The notes: generated from the letters alone by a model not told the origin. Counted from the stretch's first letter, positions 1 to 6,512 are shown. The stretch is 14,416 bases of DNA from Oscillospiraceae bacterium (GCA_017398105.1 JAFQHF010000091.1:1-14416); one strand, 5' to 3'. Numbers and translations: made by a program.

Positions 1-420
1 GAGCAGGCTAAGGAATACTGCTGCGCAGGTCTGAAGCGTGTCTGCGAACTGGCCGGCATTCCTCCCGTACTGCACATGGGCTCCTGCGTTGATATCTCCC
101 GTATGATGGTCCTGGCTTCCGACATCGCCAAGGACTGGGGCATCAACATCTCCCAGGTTCCCGTTGTGGGCTGCGCTCCCGAATGGATGTCCGAGAAGGC
201 CGTCTCCATCGGTAACTACGTCGTTGCTACCGGTATCGAGACCTTCCTGGGCGTTGATCCCTACTCCAAGGGCTCCGAGGAAGTCACCCGTCTGCTGCAG
301 GGCGAAGACGGCGTCAACCAGTGGGTTGAGGCTAAGTTCGTTGTCGACACCGACATCGACTCCCTGGGCGACAAGATGATCGCCTGCATCGAGGCCAAGC
401 GCGCTGCTCTGGGCATCTAA
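1..420 (+). CDS. cooS: Anaerobic CO dehydrogenase catalytic subunit, C-terminal part (5' end outside window)
   Basis: This is the last 139 residues of the Ni-Fe-S carbon monoxide dehydrogenase (CooS/AcsA), which interconverts CO2 and CO and, paired with AcsB, supplies CO for acetyl-CoA synthesis in the cytoplasm. The reading frame is open from base 1 to the TAA at 418-420. Visible residues 26-34 (MGSCVDISR) hold the C-cluster cysteine and residues 64-71 (SEKAVSIG) the active-site lysine. Their 37-residue spacing, and the 73 residues after the lysine, match what I recall for C. hydrogenoformans CODH II (Cys526, Lys563, about 636 residues). Codon choice is strongly biased (GTT, TCC, CTG), as in acsB, suggesting high expression. 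The gene is followed at 138 bases by cooC, with a palindromic element between them. Confidence 0.95.
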   Translation, partial: EQAKEYCCAGLKRVCELAGIPPVLHMGSCVDISRMMVLASDIAKDWGINISQVPVVGCAPEWMSEKAVSIGNYVVATGIETFLGVDPYSKGSEEVTRLLQGEDGVNQWVEAKFVVDTDIDSLGDKMIACIEAKRAALGI

Positions 421-430
421 TTGAAATTTA

Positions 431-535
431 TGTCATTGCGAACCAGCGCGCACGCTGGTGTGGCAATCCCCCGGACTTGCGGGTGCCTGAAAAAATGCAG
501 GAGATTGCCACGTCGCTTCGCTCCTCGCAATGACA
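431..535. repeat. Palindromic intergenic element, family A, copy 1 (TGTCATTGCG ends)
   Basis: This 105-base element begins TGTCATTGCG and ends CGCAATGACA, giving a terminal inverted repeat. A sub-terminal hairpin has the stem CCAGCG/CGCTGG (443-448 with 453-458) and the loop CGCA. GGCAATC near 473 pairs with GATTGCC near 505. A second copy lies at 1338-1448. No transposase is present, so it is MITE-like or REP-like. It lies inside the cooS-cooC gap and ends only 22 bases before the cooC start, so it is probably transcribed with the operon. Confidence 0.9.
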
Positions 536-557
536 GCGTAAACGAGGTCTTTTTCCA

Positions 558-1322
558 ATGAAACTAGCGATTACCGGTAAGGGCGGCGTGGGCAAGACCA
601 CCCTGTCCTCCACTCTGGCACGGCTCTATGCCGACGAGGGCCGGACGGTTCTGGCCGCCGACGTGGACCCCGATGCCAACCTGGGCCTGGCCCTGGGCCT
701 TTCCCAGGAGGAAGTGGATGCCATCGTCCCCATCTCCAAAATGCGCACCCTGGTGGAAGAACGCACCGGTGCCACCGCCGCAAACAAGTTCTTCAAGCTC
801 AATCCCTATGTGGCTGATATCCCCGATACCTTCTCCAAGGATATCAACGGCGTCAAGCTGCTGGTCATGGGCACTGTGGACGTGGGCGGCAGCGGCTGCG
901 TCTGTCCTGAGCACGTGATGCTCAAGTCCATCCTGTCCGCTCTGACCTATCGGAAAAACGATGTGGTCATCATGGATATGGAGGCGGGTCTGGAGCATCT
1001 GGGCCGCGGTACTGCCATGAATATGGAGCAGTTCATCGTGGTCATTGAGCCCGGCGCAAGAAGCGTGCAGACTTACCGCAACGTCAAGCGGCTGGCAAAC
1101 GACCTGGGCATCAAGCGGGTTCGCGTGGTGGCCAACAAGGTTCGGGATGATCGGGACGAGGAATTCGTCCGGGCCAATATTCCCGCCGAAGACCTGCTGG
1201 GCTGCATCCATTACAATCTGGAGATCATGGACGCGGACCGCCAGGGAAAGTCTCCCTATGATTTCAGCCCCACGGCAATCGAAGAGATCCGGAAGATCAA
1301 GGAAATTCTGGATCGCGACTGA
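558..1322 (+). CDS. cooC: CO dehydrogenase maturation ATPase CooC
   Basis: This is a 254-residue MinD/NifH-type ATPase that inserts nickel into the C-cluster of CooS. The deviant Walker A motif GKGGVGKTT spans residues 7-15, with Lys8 as signature lysine and Lys13 as P-loop lysine. Residues 111-120 (GSGCVCPEHV) carry the CxC pair (Cys114, Cys116) that binds metal at the dimer interface in characterised CooC. The Walker B-like strand is VVIMDMEAG (136-144). Length matches the family (about 250-260). The ATG at 558 follows GAGG at 544-547 with a 10-base spacer, just outside the upstream repeat. Its arginine codons are mostly CGG/CGC, unlike the CGT-rich cooS and acsB, fitting a low-abundance helper between two abundant enzymes. 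The location between cooS and acsB supports the call. Confidence 0.95.
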   Translation: MKLAITGKGGVGKTTLSSTLARLYADEGRTVLAADVDPDANLGLALGLSQEEVDAIVPISKMRTLVEERTGATAANKFFKLNPYVADIPDTFSKDINGVKLLVMGTVDVGGSGCVCPEHVMLKSILSALTYRKNDVVIMDMEAGLEHLGRGTAMNMEQFIVVIEPGARSVQTYRNVKRLANDLGIKRVRVVANKVRDDRDEEFVRANIPAEDLLGCIHYNLEIMDADRQGKSPYDFSPTAIEEIRKIKEILDRD

Positions 1323-1337
1323 TGAGTTATAAATGAA

Positions 1338-1448
1338 TGTCATTGCGAACCAGCCCGCAGGCTGGTGTGGCAATCCCCCGAGCGTTTGGGATGTTTCCGT
1401 TTTAGCGGGAGATTCCCACGAAGCAGTGAGCTGCTTCCCGGAATGACA
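1338..1448. repeat. Palindromic intergenic element, family A, copy 2
   Basis: This 111-base relative of the element at 431-535 has the same TGTCATTGCG left end, and its right end ends AATGACA. The sub-terminal hairpin is CCAGCC/GGCTGG (1350-1355 with 1360-1365) with the same CGCA loop, so one base pair differs from copy 1 by a compensatory change. A second hairpin, GAAGCAG/CTGCTTC, lies near 1420-1438. It occupies the cooC-acsB gap and supplies the open reading frame that makes acsB look artificially longer at its 5' end. Confidence 0.9.
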
Positions 1449-1477
1449 GAAAAACGGAGGAACCTATCATTATTTAT

Positions 1478-1483
1478 AGGAGG
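1478..1483 (+). promoter_or_regulatory. Ribosome binding site that fixes a GTG start for acsB
   Basis: AGGAGG lies 7 bases before the GTG at 1491. This decides the start, because the frame stays open back to 1365 through repeat sequence with no similar site. CCTAT at 1463-1467 can pair with ATAGG at 1476-1480 (loop of 8), which would partly cover the site. Any regulatory effect is speculative. Confidence 0.8.
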
Positions 1484-1490
1484 AAAAACC

Positions 1491-3626
1491 GTGACACTTT
1501 TTGATAGAGTTTTTGGCGGTAACGACTACAACTACGCTCGTACCGTAGCCGCCATTGATGAAGCCATTGCTGCCAATGGTGAGGGTTGCGCAGTTGCTTT
1601 CCCCGCTACTGCTTACAATCTGCCCTGCTACTATGGTATTACCGGCAAGAAGGTCAACACTCTGGGCGAGCTGAAGGCTGCTCTGGAGAATGACATTAAG
1701 CCCATGATGACCCGCAACAACCGCCTGCAGGATGCATTCGACAGCGGTGTCGCTTCCGCTCTGTGCGCAGAGTTCCTGGAAGTTCTGAAGTACCTGAACG
1801 GTGCTGAGCCCTACGCTGAGCCCGAAATGGGCCACCTGACCGACTCCTTCGTCCGTAACCTGGGTGTTCCCCTGGTTACCGGCGACATCCCCGGTGTTGC
1901 CGTTATCATCGGCGGCGCTGAGGACCCCGCTGAGACCGTTGCTCTGGCCAAGGAGTATCAGGCTCAGGGTATCCTGGTCACTCTGACCGGCGATGCCATC
2001 AAGCACTGCTACGAAGCCGGCATGAAGCTGGGTGAAGGCGTCCGTGTCGTGCCCCTGGGCTACGAGATGCAGTCCGTCATCCACGTTGTTTCCGTTGCTG
2101 TGCGTGCTGCACTGATCTTCGGCAACATCACCCCCGGCGACTACAAGGCTCTGTACAAGTACACCATGGACCGTGTCCGCGCTTTCGTCAACGCTTACAA
2201 GCCCCTGTCCGACGAGATCGTTTCCTACGGTGCCGGTGCTATCTGCCTGGGCTTCCCCGTTGTCTCCAACGAGACTGAGAACATGTTCCGTGTTCCCAAG
2301 TCCCTGATCCAGCAGCTGGATACCTCCAAGTGGAACGCCACCTCTCTGGAGGCCCGCGACATCAAGCTGAAGATCACCAAGATCGACATCCCCGTTTCCT
2401 TCGCTACCGCTTTCGAAGGCGAAATCATCCGCCGCGGCGATATGCAGGTGGAAGTGGACGGCTCCCGTGTGGACTGCTTCGAGCTGGTTCAGACCAAGGA
2501 AGCAAGCGATGTCGAGGATCACAAGATCACCGTCATCGGCCCCGAGATCGACGAGATTCCCGTGGGCTCCAAGATCTCCCTGTCCTACACCGTCAACGTG
2601 GCCGGCAAGGCTATGCAGCCCGACTTCGAGTCCGTTATGGAGCGTAAGTTCCACAGCTGGATCAACTGCATCGAGGGCGTTATGCACACCGGTCAGCGTG
2701 ACATGATCCGTATCCGTATCAGCAAGGCTGACTTCGAGGCCGGCTTCAAGTTCGCTCACCTGGGCGAAGTCCTGTATGCCAAGGTCAAGAACGAGTTCGA
2801 GGCTGTTGTCGACAAGTGCGAAGTCACCATCATTGTTGACGCAGAGCAGAACAAGGAGCTGCGCGCTGCTGCAAACGAAGTCTTCAACAAGCGTGACGCA
2901 CGTCTGGCATCCATGACCGACGAGTCCGTTGATACCTTCTACACCTGCATCATGTGCCAGGCCTTCTCTCCCAGCCACGTCTGTATCGTTACCCCCGAGC
3001 GTCTGGGTCTGTGCGGCGCCGTGTCCTGGCTGGATGCCAAGGCCACCAAGGAGCTGGATCCCGCAGGTCCCTGCCAGCCCATCGTCAAGGAAGGCTGCCA
3101 GGACGAGAAGCTGGGCCGTTACGACTCCATGGACGCTGCCGTCAACAAGTACTCTCAGGGTGCTGTTGAGCGGATCACTCTGTACTCCCTGTTCCAGGAT
3201 CCCATGACCTCCTGCGGCTGCTTCGAGTGTATCTGTGGTGTTGAGCCCGTTTCCATGGGCGTTGTCATCACCTGCCGTGAGCATGCCGGCATGACTCCTC
3301 TGGGCATGAGCTTCTCCGAAATGGCATCCATGACCGGCGGCGGCGTTCAGACCCCCGGCTTCATGGGCCACGGCAAGCACTTCATCTCCTCCAAGAAGTT
3401 CATCGCAGCAGAAGGCGGCCCCGGCCGTATCGTCTGGATGCCCAAGATGCTGAAGGATCAGATGCGTGAGCGCCTGGATGCTACCGCTCTGGAGATGTAC
3501 GGTGTTGAGAACTTCACCGACATGATCGCTGACGAGACCGTCTGCACCGAGGATCCCGAGGAACTGCTGAACTACCTGTCCGAGGTCGGCCACCCCGTCC
3601 TGGGCTTCGAACCCTTCGACATGTAA
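1491..3626 (+). CDS. acsB: Acetyl-CoA synthase (CODH/ACS complex, AcsB)
   Basis: This 711-residue enzyme condenses CO, a methyl group from the corrinoid Fe-S protein and CoA into acetyl-CoA, the last step of the Wood-Ljungdahl pathway. A-cluster ligands are visible: Cys486, Cys489, Cys498 and Cys508 (in CIMCQ, HVCIV, GLCG) and the Cys575-Gly576-Cys577 motif in SCGCFEC. The spacings 3, 9, 10 and 86 equal those I recall for M. thermoacetica Cys506/509/518/528 and Cys595/597. The protein begins VTLFDRVFGG, about 20 residues shorter at the N-terminus than the Moorella protein. The GTG start is chosen from AGGAGG at 1478-1483; longer starts would translate repeat DNA. Strong codon bias (CGT arginine, GTT/GCT) suggests very high expression. 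It is the last gene of the cooS-cooC-acsB run; no acsC, acsD or acsE follows in the window. Confidence 0.96.
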   Translation: MTLFDRVFGGNDYNYARTVAAIDEAIAANGEGCAVAFPATAYNLPCYYGITGKKVNTLGELKAALENDIKPMMTRNNRLQDAFDSGVASALCAEFLEVLKYLNGAEPYAEPEMGHLTDSFVRNLGVPLVTGDIPGVAVIIGGAEDPAETVALAKEYQAQGILVTLTGDAIKHCYEAGMKLGEGVRVVPLGYEMQSVIHVVSVAVRAALIFGNITPGDYKALYKYTMDRVRAFVNAYKPLSDEIVSYGAGAICLGFPVVSNETENMFRVPKSLIQQLDTSKWNATSLEARDIKLKITKIDIPVSFATAFEGEIIRRGDMQVEVDGSRVDCFELVQTKEASDVEDHKITVIGPEIDEIPVGSKISLSYTVNVAGKAMQPDFESVMERKFHSWINCIEGVMHTGQRDMIRIRISKADFEAGFKFAHLGEVLYAKVKNEFEAVVDKCEVTIIVDAEQNKELRAAANEVFNKRDARLASMTDESVDTFYTCIMCQAFSPSHVCIVTPERLGLCGAVSWLDAKATKELDPAGPCQPIVKEGCQDEKLGRYDSMDAAVNKYSQGAVERITLYSLFQDPMTSCGCFECICGVEPVSMGVVITCREHAGMTPLGMSFSEMASMTGGGVQTPGFMGHGKHFISSKKFIAAEGGPGRIVWMPKMLKDQMRERLDATALEMYGVENFTDMIADETVCTEDPEELLNYLSEVGHPVLGFEPFDM

Positions 3627-3790
3627 GCGGGCAGCGCCCGCAGGCAATGCGTGATCGGTGCGGTGGGAATCGTTACTTCCCTGACATGAATTGAGGTATG
3701 ATTGCCACCGGCAATCATCTGTATTACAGATTCGCTGCGCGGAGCACCACGCTCGGTATCGCTTCTGCGGTGCACAACATAATAAGATAA
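3627..3790 (+). other. Hairpin-rich 3' region of acsB, no gene
   Basis: There is no coding sequence between the acsB stop and its terminator. Several perfect stems are visible: GCGGGC/GCCCGC (3627-3632 with 3636-3641) directly after the stop, ATGATTGCC/GGCAATCAT (3698-3706 with 3710-3718, loop ACC), and GCACC/GGTGC around 3743-3772. It could be a stabilising 3' untranslated region of a highly expressed mRNA or a small RNA released from it. I recognise no RNA family. Confidence 0.45.
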
Positions 3791-3793
3791 GAG

Positions 3794-3822
3794 AGGGAAG
3801 CGGCTTGCCGCTTCCCTTTTTT
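3794..3822 (+). terminator. Intrinsic terminator after acsB
   Basis: A perfect 10-base stem (AGGGAAGCGG with CCGCTTCCCT) has a CTTG loop and is followed by six T residues (3817-3822). It closes the cooS-cooC-acsB transcription unit. Confidence 0.93.
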
Positions 3823-3834
3823 CACAATTTTATC

Positions 3835-3972
3835 TGTAGGGCGGGGTGATGACCCCGCCGACCAGGTTGCGAAATTAGCCGGGTAAACAGTGTGGAAGAT
3901 GCAACAAATTGGACACAACCATCTGGGGAGATCATCGATAGTAGGTCAGCGGGGATATATCCCCGCCCTACA
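3835..3972. repeat. GTAGGG hairpin-ended element, family B, copy 1
   Basis: Its ends are TGTAGGG and CCCTACA. The left end folds as GGCGGGGT/ACCCCGCC and the right end as GCGGGGATA/TATCCCCGC. The interior (about 85 bases) is not shared with other copies. The right edge reads CCTACAAT. Other copies are at 5639, 6513, 7227, 11363 and 13146. It fills most of the gap between the acsB terminator and the yabP promoter. Confidence 0.85.
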
Positions 3973-3982
3973 ATTTTTAGCG

Positions 3983-4010
3983 CATACCTTTCCTTCCGGC
4001 CGCATACGCT
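3983..4010 (+). promoter_or_regulatory. Candidate sigma-E (mother-cell) promoter for yabP
   Basis: A CATA (-35, ATA at 3984-3986) is followed after 16 bases by CATACGCT (4003-4010). This resembles the B. subtilis sigma-E pattern ATA-N16-18-CATACANT. A start near 4017 would leave a short leader containing GGAGG at 4022-4026. yabP and yabQ are sigma-E genes in Bacillus, which supports the assignment. The motif match is by eye only. Confidence 0.5.
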
Positions 4011-4033
4011 GTCCCAGAGAGGGAGGGATGGAT

Positions 4034-4291
4034 ATGGAGGAAGCTTTGCCCCATAAGCTGCAGCTGGAGGAACGCAGGAAGCTGACTGTGACCGGCGTGA
4101 CCGAGATCATGCGCTTCGAGGAGACGGCGGTGGTGCTGCAGACATCTTTGGGTCTGCTGATCGTTCAGGGACAGGGACTGCAGCTGAAGCAGCTGTCCCA
4201 GGATGCTCAGGTGATCGTAGAGGGCAGTATTTGCGCACTGGCCTACCAGGAGCAGCGGACGGACGGATTCTGGAGGAGGCTGCTGCGATGA
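4034..4291 (+). CDS. yabP: Sporulation protein YabP
   Basis: This small (85-residue) soluble protein of the YabP/YqfC family is needed for normal spore coat or cortex formation in the mother cell. The family core is visible as KLTVTGVTEIMRFEETAVVL, then SLGLLIVQGQGL and an ending of the type VIVEGSICALAY, which matches the beta-rich 'TGV..V..F......L.TSLG.L.I.G..L....L....G...V.G.I..L.Y' pattern. ATG 4034 is preferred because GGAGG (4022-4026) lies 7 bases upstream; ATG 4028, two codons earlier in the same frame, is possible with a poorer site. The stop overlaps the yabQ start (ATGA). The order yabP-yabQ-divIC-S1 protein is that of Bacillus and many Clostridia. Confidence 0.9.
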   Translation: MEEALPHKLQLEERRKLTVTGVTEIMRFEETAVVLQTSLGLLIVQGQGLQLKQLSQDAQVIVEGSICALAYQEQRTDGFWRRLLR

Positions 4292-4980
4292 GTCCGGAGA
4301 CGGCGGCCCGGCGGTTTTTGGGGGCGCTGCTGCTGGGAGGCGGCCTGGGGATTGTCTATGGATTCCTGCGCCCGCTCCGGCAGCGGCGGACGCATCTGGC
4401 AGACGGGCTCTTTATGGCGGCATTTGCCTGGGCCTATCTTGTGCTGGGCTTCGGGATTTGCCGGGGGGATATCCGCACCGGCTACTTTTTCGGGCTGCTG
4501 GCAGGGGCTGCGCTGTGGGAAATGACTGCCGGAATGCTGCTGAGGCCGGTTTTTGCCGGGTTTTGGAAAATTCTGGCAGGTGCAGCGGAAAAACTCCTGC
4601 GGCCTGTGAAAAAATTTTTGTATTTTTCAAAAATTTTGTTTGCATCTGCGGAAAAATGGGTTACAATAAAACGTAAGTATCTTTGGCGATCACGGCGCAG
4701 AAACGGAGGAAAAGCCCATGGCCGAAAAGAAACCCGGCAAGACCATCGGGAAAGTGGAGATCCGTCCGGCTCCCAATCTTTTGAAGATCGTTCTGATCGC
4801 GCTTATTCTGTTTTCTATGGCAGCCCTGCTGGGCCTGGGATGGGTCCACAACGGACTGCAGGAGCAGATCGGAAAGCTCAGGCGGGAAGCCGCCGCAGTA
4901 GAGCAGGCCAACGAAGACCTGCAGGAAAAGATCGAGGACGTGGGTTCCGTCCAGAGCGTGAAGGACATCGCCCGGGATGA
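4288..4980 (+). CDS. yabQ: Sporulation membrane protein YabQ, with abnormal 3' extension over divIC
   Basis: YabQ is a membrane protein of the mother cell required for spore cortex formation. The first 130 residues fit: hydrophobic segments at about 9-28, 38-57 and 64-84, arginine-rich loops (LRPLRQRRTH) and an amphipathic lysine-rich tail (LLRPVKKFLYFSKILF). The start is the ATGA overlap with yabP. The odd part is that the frame has no stop where the family usually ends and runs 262 bases into divIC in another frame (stop at 4978-4980), giving 230 residues. Residues from about 133 on are R/G/S/D-rich and look like off-frame translation of divIC, not selected protein. A lost stop, a frameshift near the A/T-rich run at 4608-4637, or a real long overlap are all possible. 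Identity is likely; the true 3' end is uncertain. Confidence 0.75.
   Translation: MSPETAARRFLGALLLGGGLGIVYGFLRPLRQRRTHLADGLFMAAFAWAYLVLGFGICRGDIRTGYFFGLLAGAALWEMTAGMLLRPVFAGFWKILAGAAEKLLRPVKKFLYFSKILFASAEKWVTIKRKYLWRSRRRNGGKAHGRKETRQDHRESGDPSGSQSFEDRSDRAYSVFYGSPAGPGMGPQRTAGADRKAQAGSRRSRAGQRRPAGKDRGRGFRPEREGHRPG
4639..4667 (+). promoter_or_regulatory. Candidate sigma-A promoter for divIC inside yabQ
   Basis: TTTGCA (4639-4644) and TACAAT (4662-4667) are separated by exactly 17 bases, in a locally A/T-rich stretch 51 bases before the divIC start. It would give divIC and the S1 gene vegetative expression independent of the sporulation-specific yabPQ. Confidence 0.55.
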
Positions 4981-5026
4981 GCTGGGCCTGGTGGACCCGA
5001 ACACCGTGATCATCGATCCCCAATAA
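4718..5026 (+). CDS. divIC: Septum formation initiator family protein (DivIC/FtsB)
   Basis: This 102-residue bitopic division protein would act with FtsL and DivIB/FtsQ at the septum. It has a short basic cytoplasmic N-terminus (1-20), one transmembrane helix at about 21-43 (LLKIVLIALILFSMAALLGL), an external coiled coil at about 45-75 (heptads within GLQEQIGKLRREAAAVEQAN and beyond) and the family C-terminal motif ARDELGLVDPNTVII. GGAGG (4705-4709) lies 8 bases before the ATG. The position between yabQ and an S1-domain gene is the same as B. subtilis divIC. The upstream yabQ frame overlaps its whole length except the last 46 bases. Confidence 0.88.
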   Translation: MAEKKPGKTIGKVEIRPAPNLLKIVLIALILFSMAALLGLGWVHNGLQEQIGKLRREAAAVEQANEDLQEKIEDVGSVQSVKDIARDELGLVDPNTVIIDPQ

Positions 5027-5075
5027 CGTCATTCAGACAGCAATTGTCATACAATATGGAGGAAGCAGAGCATAT

Positions 5076-5585
5076 ATGGAGTTAACCGTAGGAGCCGTCT
5101 TAGAGGGCAAAATCAAGTCCATCACCAATTTTGGCGCATTTGTTGCCCTGCCGGAGAACAAGACCGGCATGGTACATATTTCCGAGGTCGCCAACGCCTA
5201 TGTCAGTGACATCCGGCAGCATCTGACCGAGGGTCAGGATGTGAAGGTCATGGTCATCGGCACCGATAACGGCAAGATCAACCTGTCCATCAAGCGCCTG
5301 GAGCCCAAGCCCCAGCGTGAAAATAACGGCGGCCGTCCCAATTTCCGCAGCAGCAATGGCGGTAACGGCGGCTACAGAAACCGGGAAGGCGGCAATTTCC
5401 AGAACCGGGAGCAGAATCAGGGCGGCGGAAACCGTCCCCAGCGTGCGCCCGTTCAGCCTGCAGCCCCCAAGACCGCTGACCAGCTGTTCGAAGAGAAGCT
5501 GAAGGCCTTCATGACCGAATCCGACAGCAAGCTCTCCGGCATGAAGCAGTATGCCGACCAGCGGGGCAGAAGAAGAAGAGGCTAA
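5076..5585 (+). CDS. S1 domain RNA-binding protein (YabR-like)
   Basis: This 169-residue protein has one N-terminal S1 OB-fold (about 1-74: VGAVLEGKIKSITNFGAFVA, then GMVHISEVAN, GQDVKVMVIG and INLSIKRL), the typical order of S1 strands. A Gly/Asn/Arg-rich low-complexity linker follows (about 80-130; GGN, NRE and FQNRE repeats), then a short conserved-looking tail (DQLFEEKLKAFMTESDSKLS) and a basic end (RGRRRRG). RNA binding is inferred from the S1 domain; a general role near the ribosome is possible but unproven. GGAGG is 13 bases upstream, slightly long. The gene lies 49 bases after divIC and is probably co-transcribed with it. The RGG/NR-rich linker could favour RNA-driven condensation. 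Confidence 0.88.
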   Translation: MELTVGAVLEGKIKSITNFGAFVALPENKTGMVHISEVANAYVSDIRQHLTEGQDVKVMVIGTDNGKINLSIKRLEPKPQRENNGGRPNFRSSNGGNGGYRNREGGNFQNREQNQGGGNRPQRAPVQPAAPKTADQLFEEKLKAFMTESDSKLSGMKQYADQRGRRRRG

Positions 5586-5590
5586 GAAAA

Positions 5591-5615
5591 ACGGGCTGTG
5601 ATCAGCCCGTTTTTT
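5591..5615 (+). terminator. Intrinsic terminator after the S1 gene
   Basis: An 8-base perfect stem (ACGGGCTG with CAGCCCGT), loop TGAT, is followed by a T run from 5610 to 5615. It starts 5 bases after the stop codon and closes the yabP-divIC-S1 unit. Confidence 0.93.
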
Positions 5616-5638
5616 GATGAATCCACCGGGTAAACTCC

Positions 5639-5775
5639 GTAGGGGAGGGATTTATCCCTCCCTCTGTGCCGCGTGGATTTATGCAGTTTGTTTGGTGCTG
5701 AAACTGTACAGTTTTGCATGGATGGTCGCAGCGCGACAGACAGGCTGCTGAGGGAGGGATGAATCCCTCCCCTAC
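5639..5775. repeat. GTAGGG hairpin-ended element, family B, copy 2
   Basis: Its ends are GTAGGGGAGGGAT and ATCCCTCCCCTAC. Each end is itself a hairpin (GGGAGGGAT/ATCCCTCCC type). The interior is unrelated to other copies and contains the palindrome AAACTGTACAGTTT. The right edge reads CCTACAAT, 29 bases before the start of the dehydrogenase gene. Confidence 0.9.
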
Positions 5776-5803
5776 AATACCTTTTGATCGAAGAGGCAGA
5801 TAC

Positions 5804-6502
5804 ATGAAAACTGTTGTCATCACCGGCGGTTCCCGGGGAATCGGGGCAGCGGCGGTGGAATTGTTTGCCGCCAGGGGAGACCGGGTGTACTTCCTGTACG
5901 AAAAAAATCACGAGGCGGCCCGGGCCGTGGCGGAAAAAACCGGAGCCACCCCCATCTGCTGCGATGTGGCGGACGGCGCTGCCGTGAAGGCGGCCTTTGC
6001 CCGGATTCCGGATGTGGATATTCTGATCTGCAATGCGGGCACCATGTGGTTCGGCCTGCTGTCCATGATGGAAGAAAAAGACTGGGACAGACTCTTTGCC
6101 GTGAATGTCAAGGGGATCTACCACTGCGTCAACGCCGCCATGCCCTTCTTCCTGAAAAAGCATGCAGGCACCGTCATCACCGTATCCTCCATGTGGGGCC
6201 AGGTGGGAGCCAGCTGCGAGGCGGCCTATTCTGCCACCAAGGGTGCGGTCATTGCCCTGACAAAGGCGCTTGCCAAGGAGCTGGGCCCCAGCGGCATCCG
6301 GGTCAACTGTGTGGCTCCCGGTGTGATCCTGACGGATATGTGCGCCAATGTAGACCCGGAGGTTCTGGCGGAAATGGCGGAGGAAGCCCCCGTGGGCAGA
6401 AACGGCAATGCCATGGATGTGGCCAAGGCCATGGAATATCTTGCCGGGGCCGATTTCGTTACGGGACAGGTTCTGACGGTCAACGGCGGATATATCATTT
6501 GA
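5804..6502 (+). CDS. Short-chain dehydrogenase/reductase (FabG-like SDR)
   Basis: This is a 232-residue classical SDR, cytoplasmic and NAD(P)-dependent. The cofactor motif TGGSRGIG spans residues 7-14, NAG 77-79, and the catalytic tetrad is Asn101, Ser129, Tyr142 and Lys146 (YSATK), with the 13-residue Ser-Tyr spacing of FabG. The C-terminal part has the substrate-loop and end motifs (RVNCVAPGVILTDM, TGQVLTVNGGY). Arg11 after the second glycine hints at NADPH. The start is ATG 5804 with GAGG at 5793-5796; an upstream extension would translate the repeat. It stands alone between two family B elements with no fatty-acid genes nearby, so an acyl-ACP reductase role is only one option; a sugar or small-alcohol substrate is equally possible. 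Confidence 0.88.
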   Translation: MKTVVITGGSRGIGAAAVELFAARGDRVYFLYEKNHEAARAVAEKTGATPICCDVADGAAVKAAFARIPDVDILICNAGTMWFGLLSMMEEKDWDRLFAVNVKGIYHCVNAAMPFFLKKHAGTVITVSSMWGQVGASCEAAYSATKGAVIALTKALAKELGPSGIRVNCVAPGVILTDMCANVDPEVLAEMAEEAPVGRNGNAMDVAKAMEYLAGADFVTGQVLTVNGGYII

Positions 6503-6512
6503 GAAAACCCAA

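Noticed and set aside
564..1373. A 269-residue minus-strand open frame opposite cooC
   Set aside because: It starts in repeat DNA and shadows cooC, whose Walker A and CxC motifs are unmistakable.
1365..1490. A 42-residue N-terminal extension of AcsB
   Set aside because: It translates the family A element, while AGGAGG sits 7 bases before GTG 1491 and family alignment begins there.
1470..3647. A 725-residue open frame on the minus strand opposite acsB
   Set aside because: It mirrors acsB exactly, has no ribosome site or protein-family features, and is explained by the strong codon bias of acsB, which removes stops on the opposite strand.
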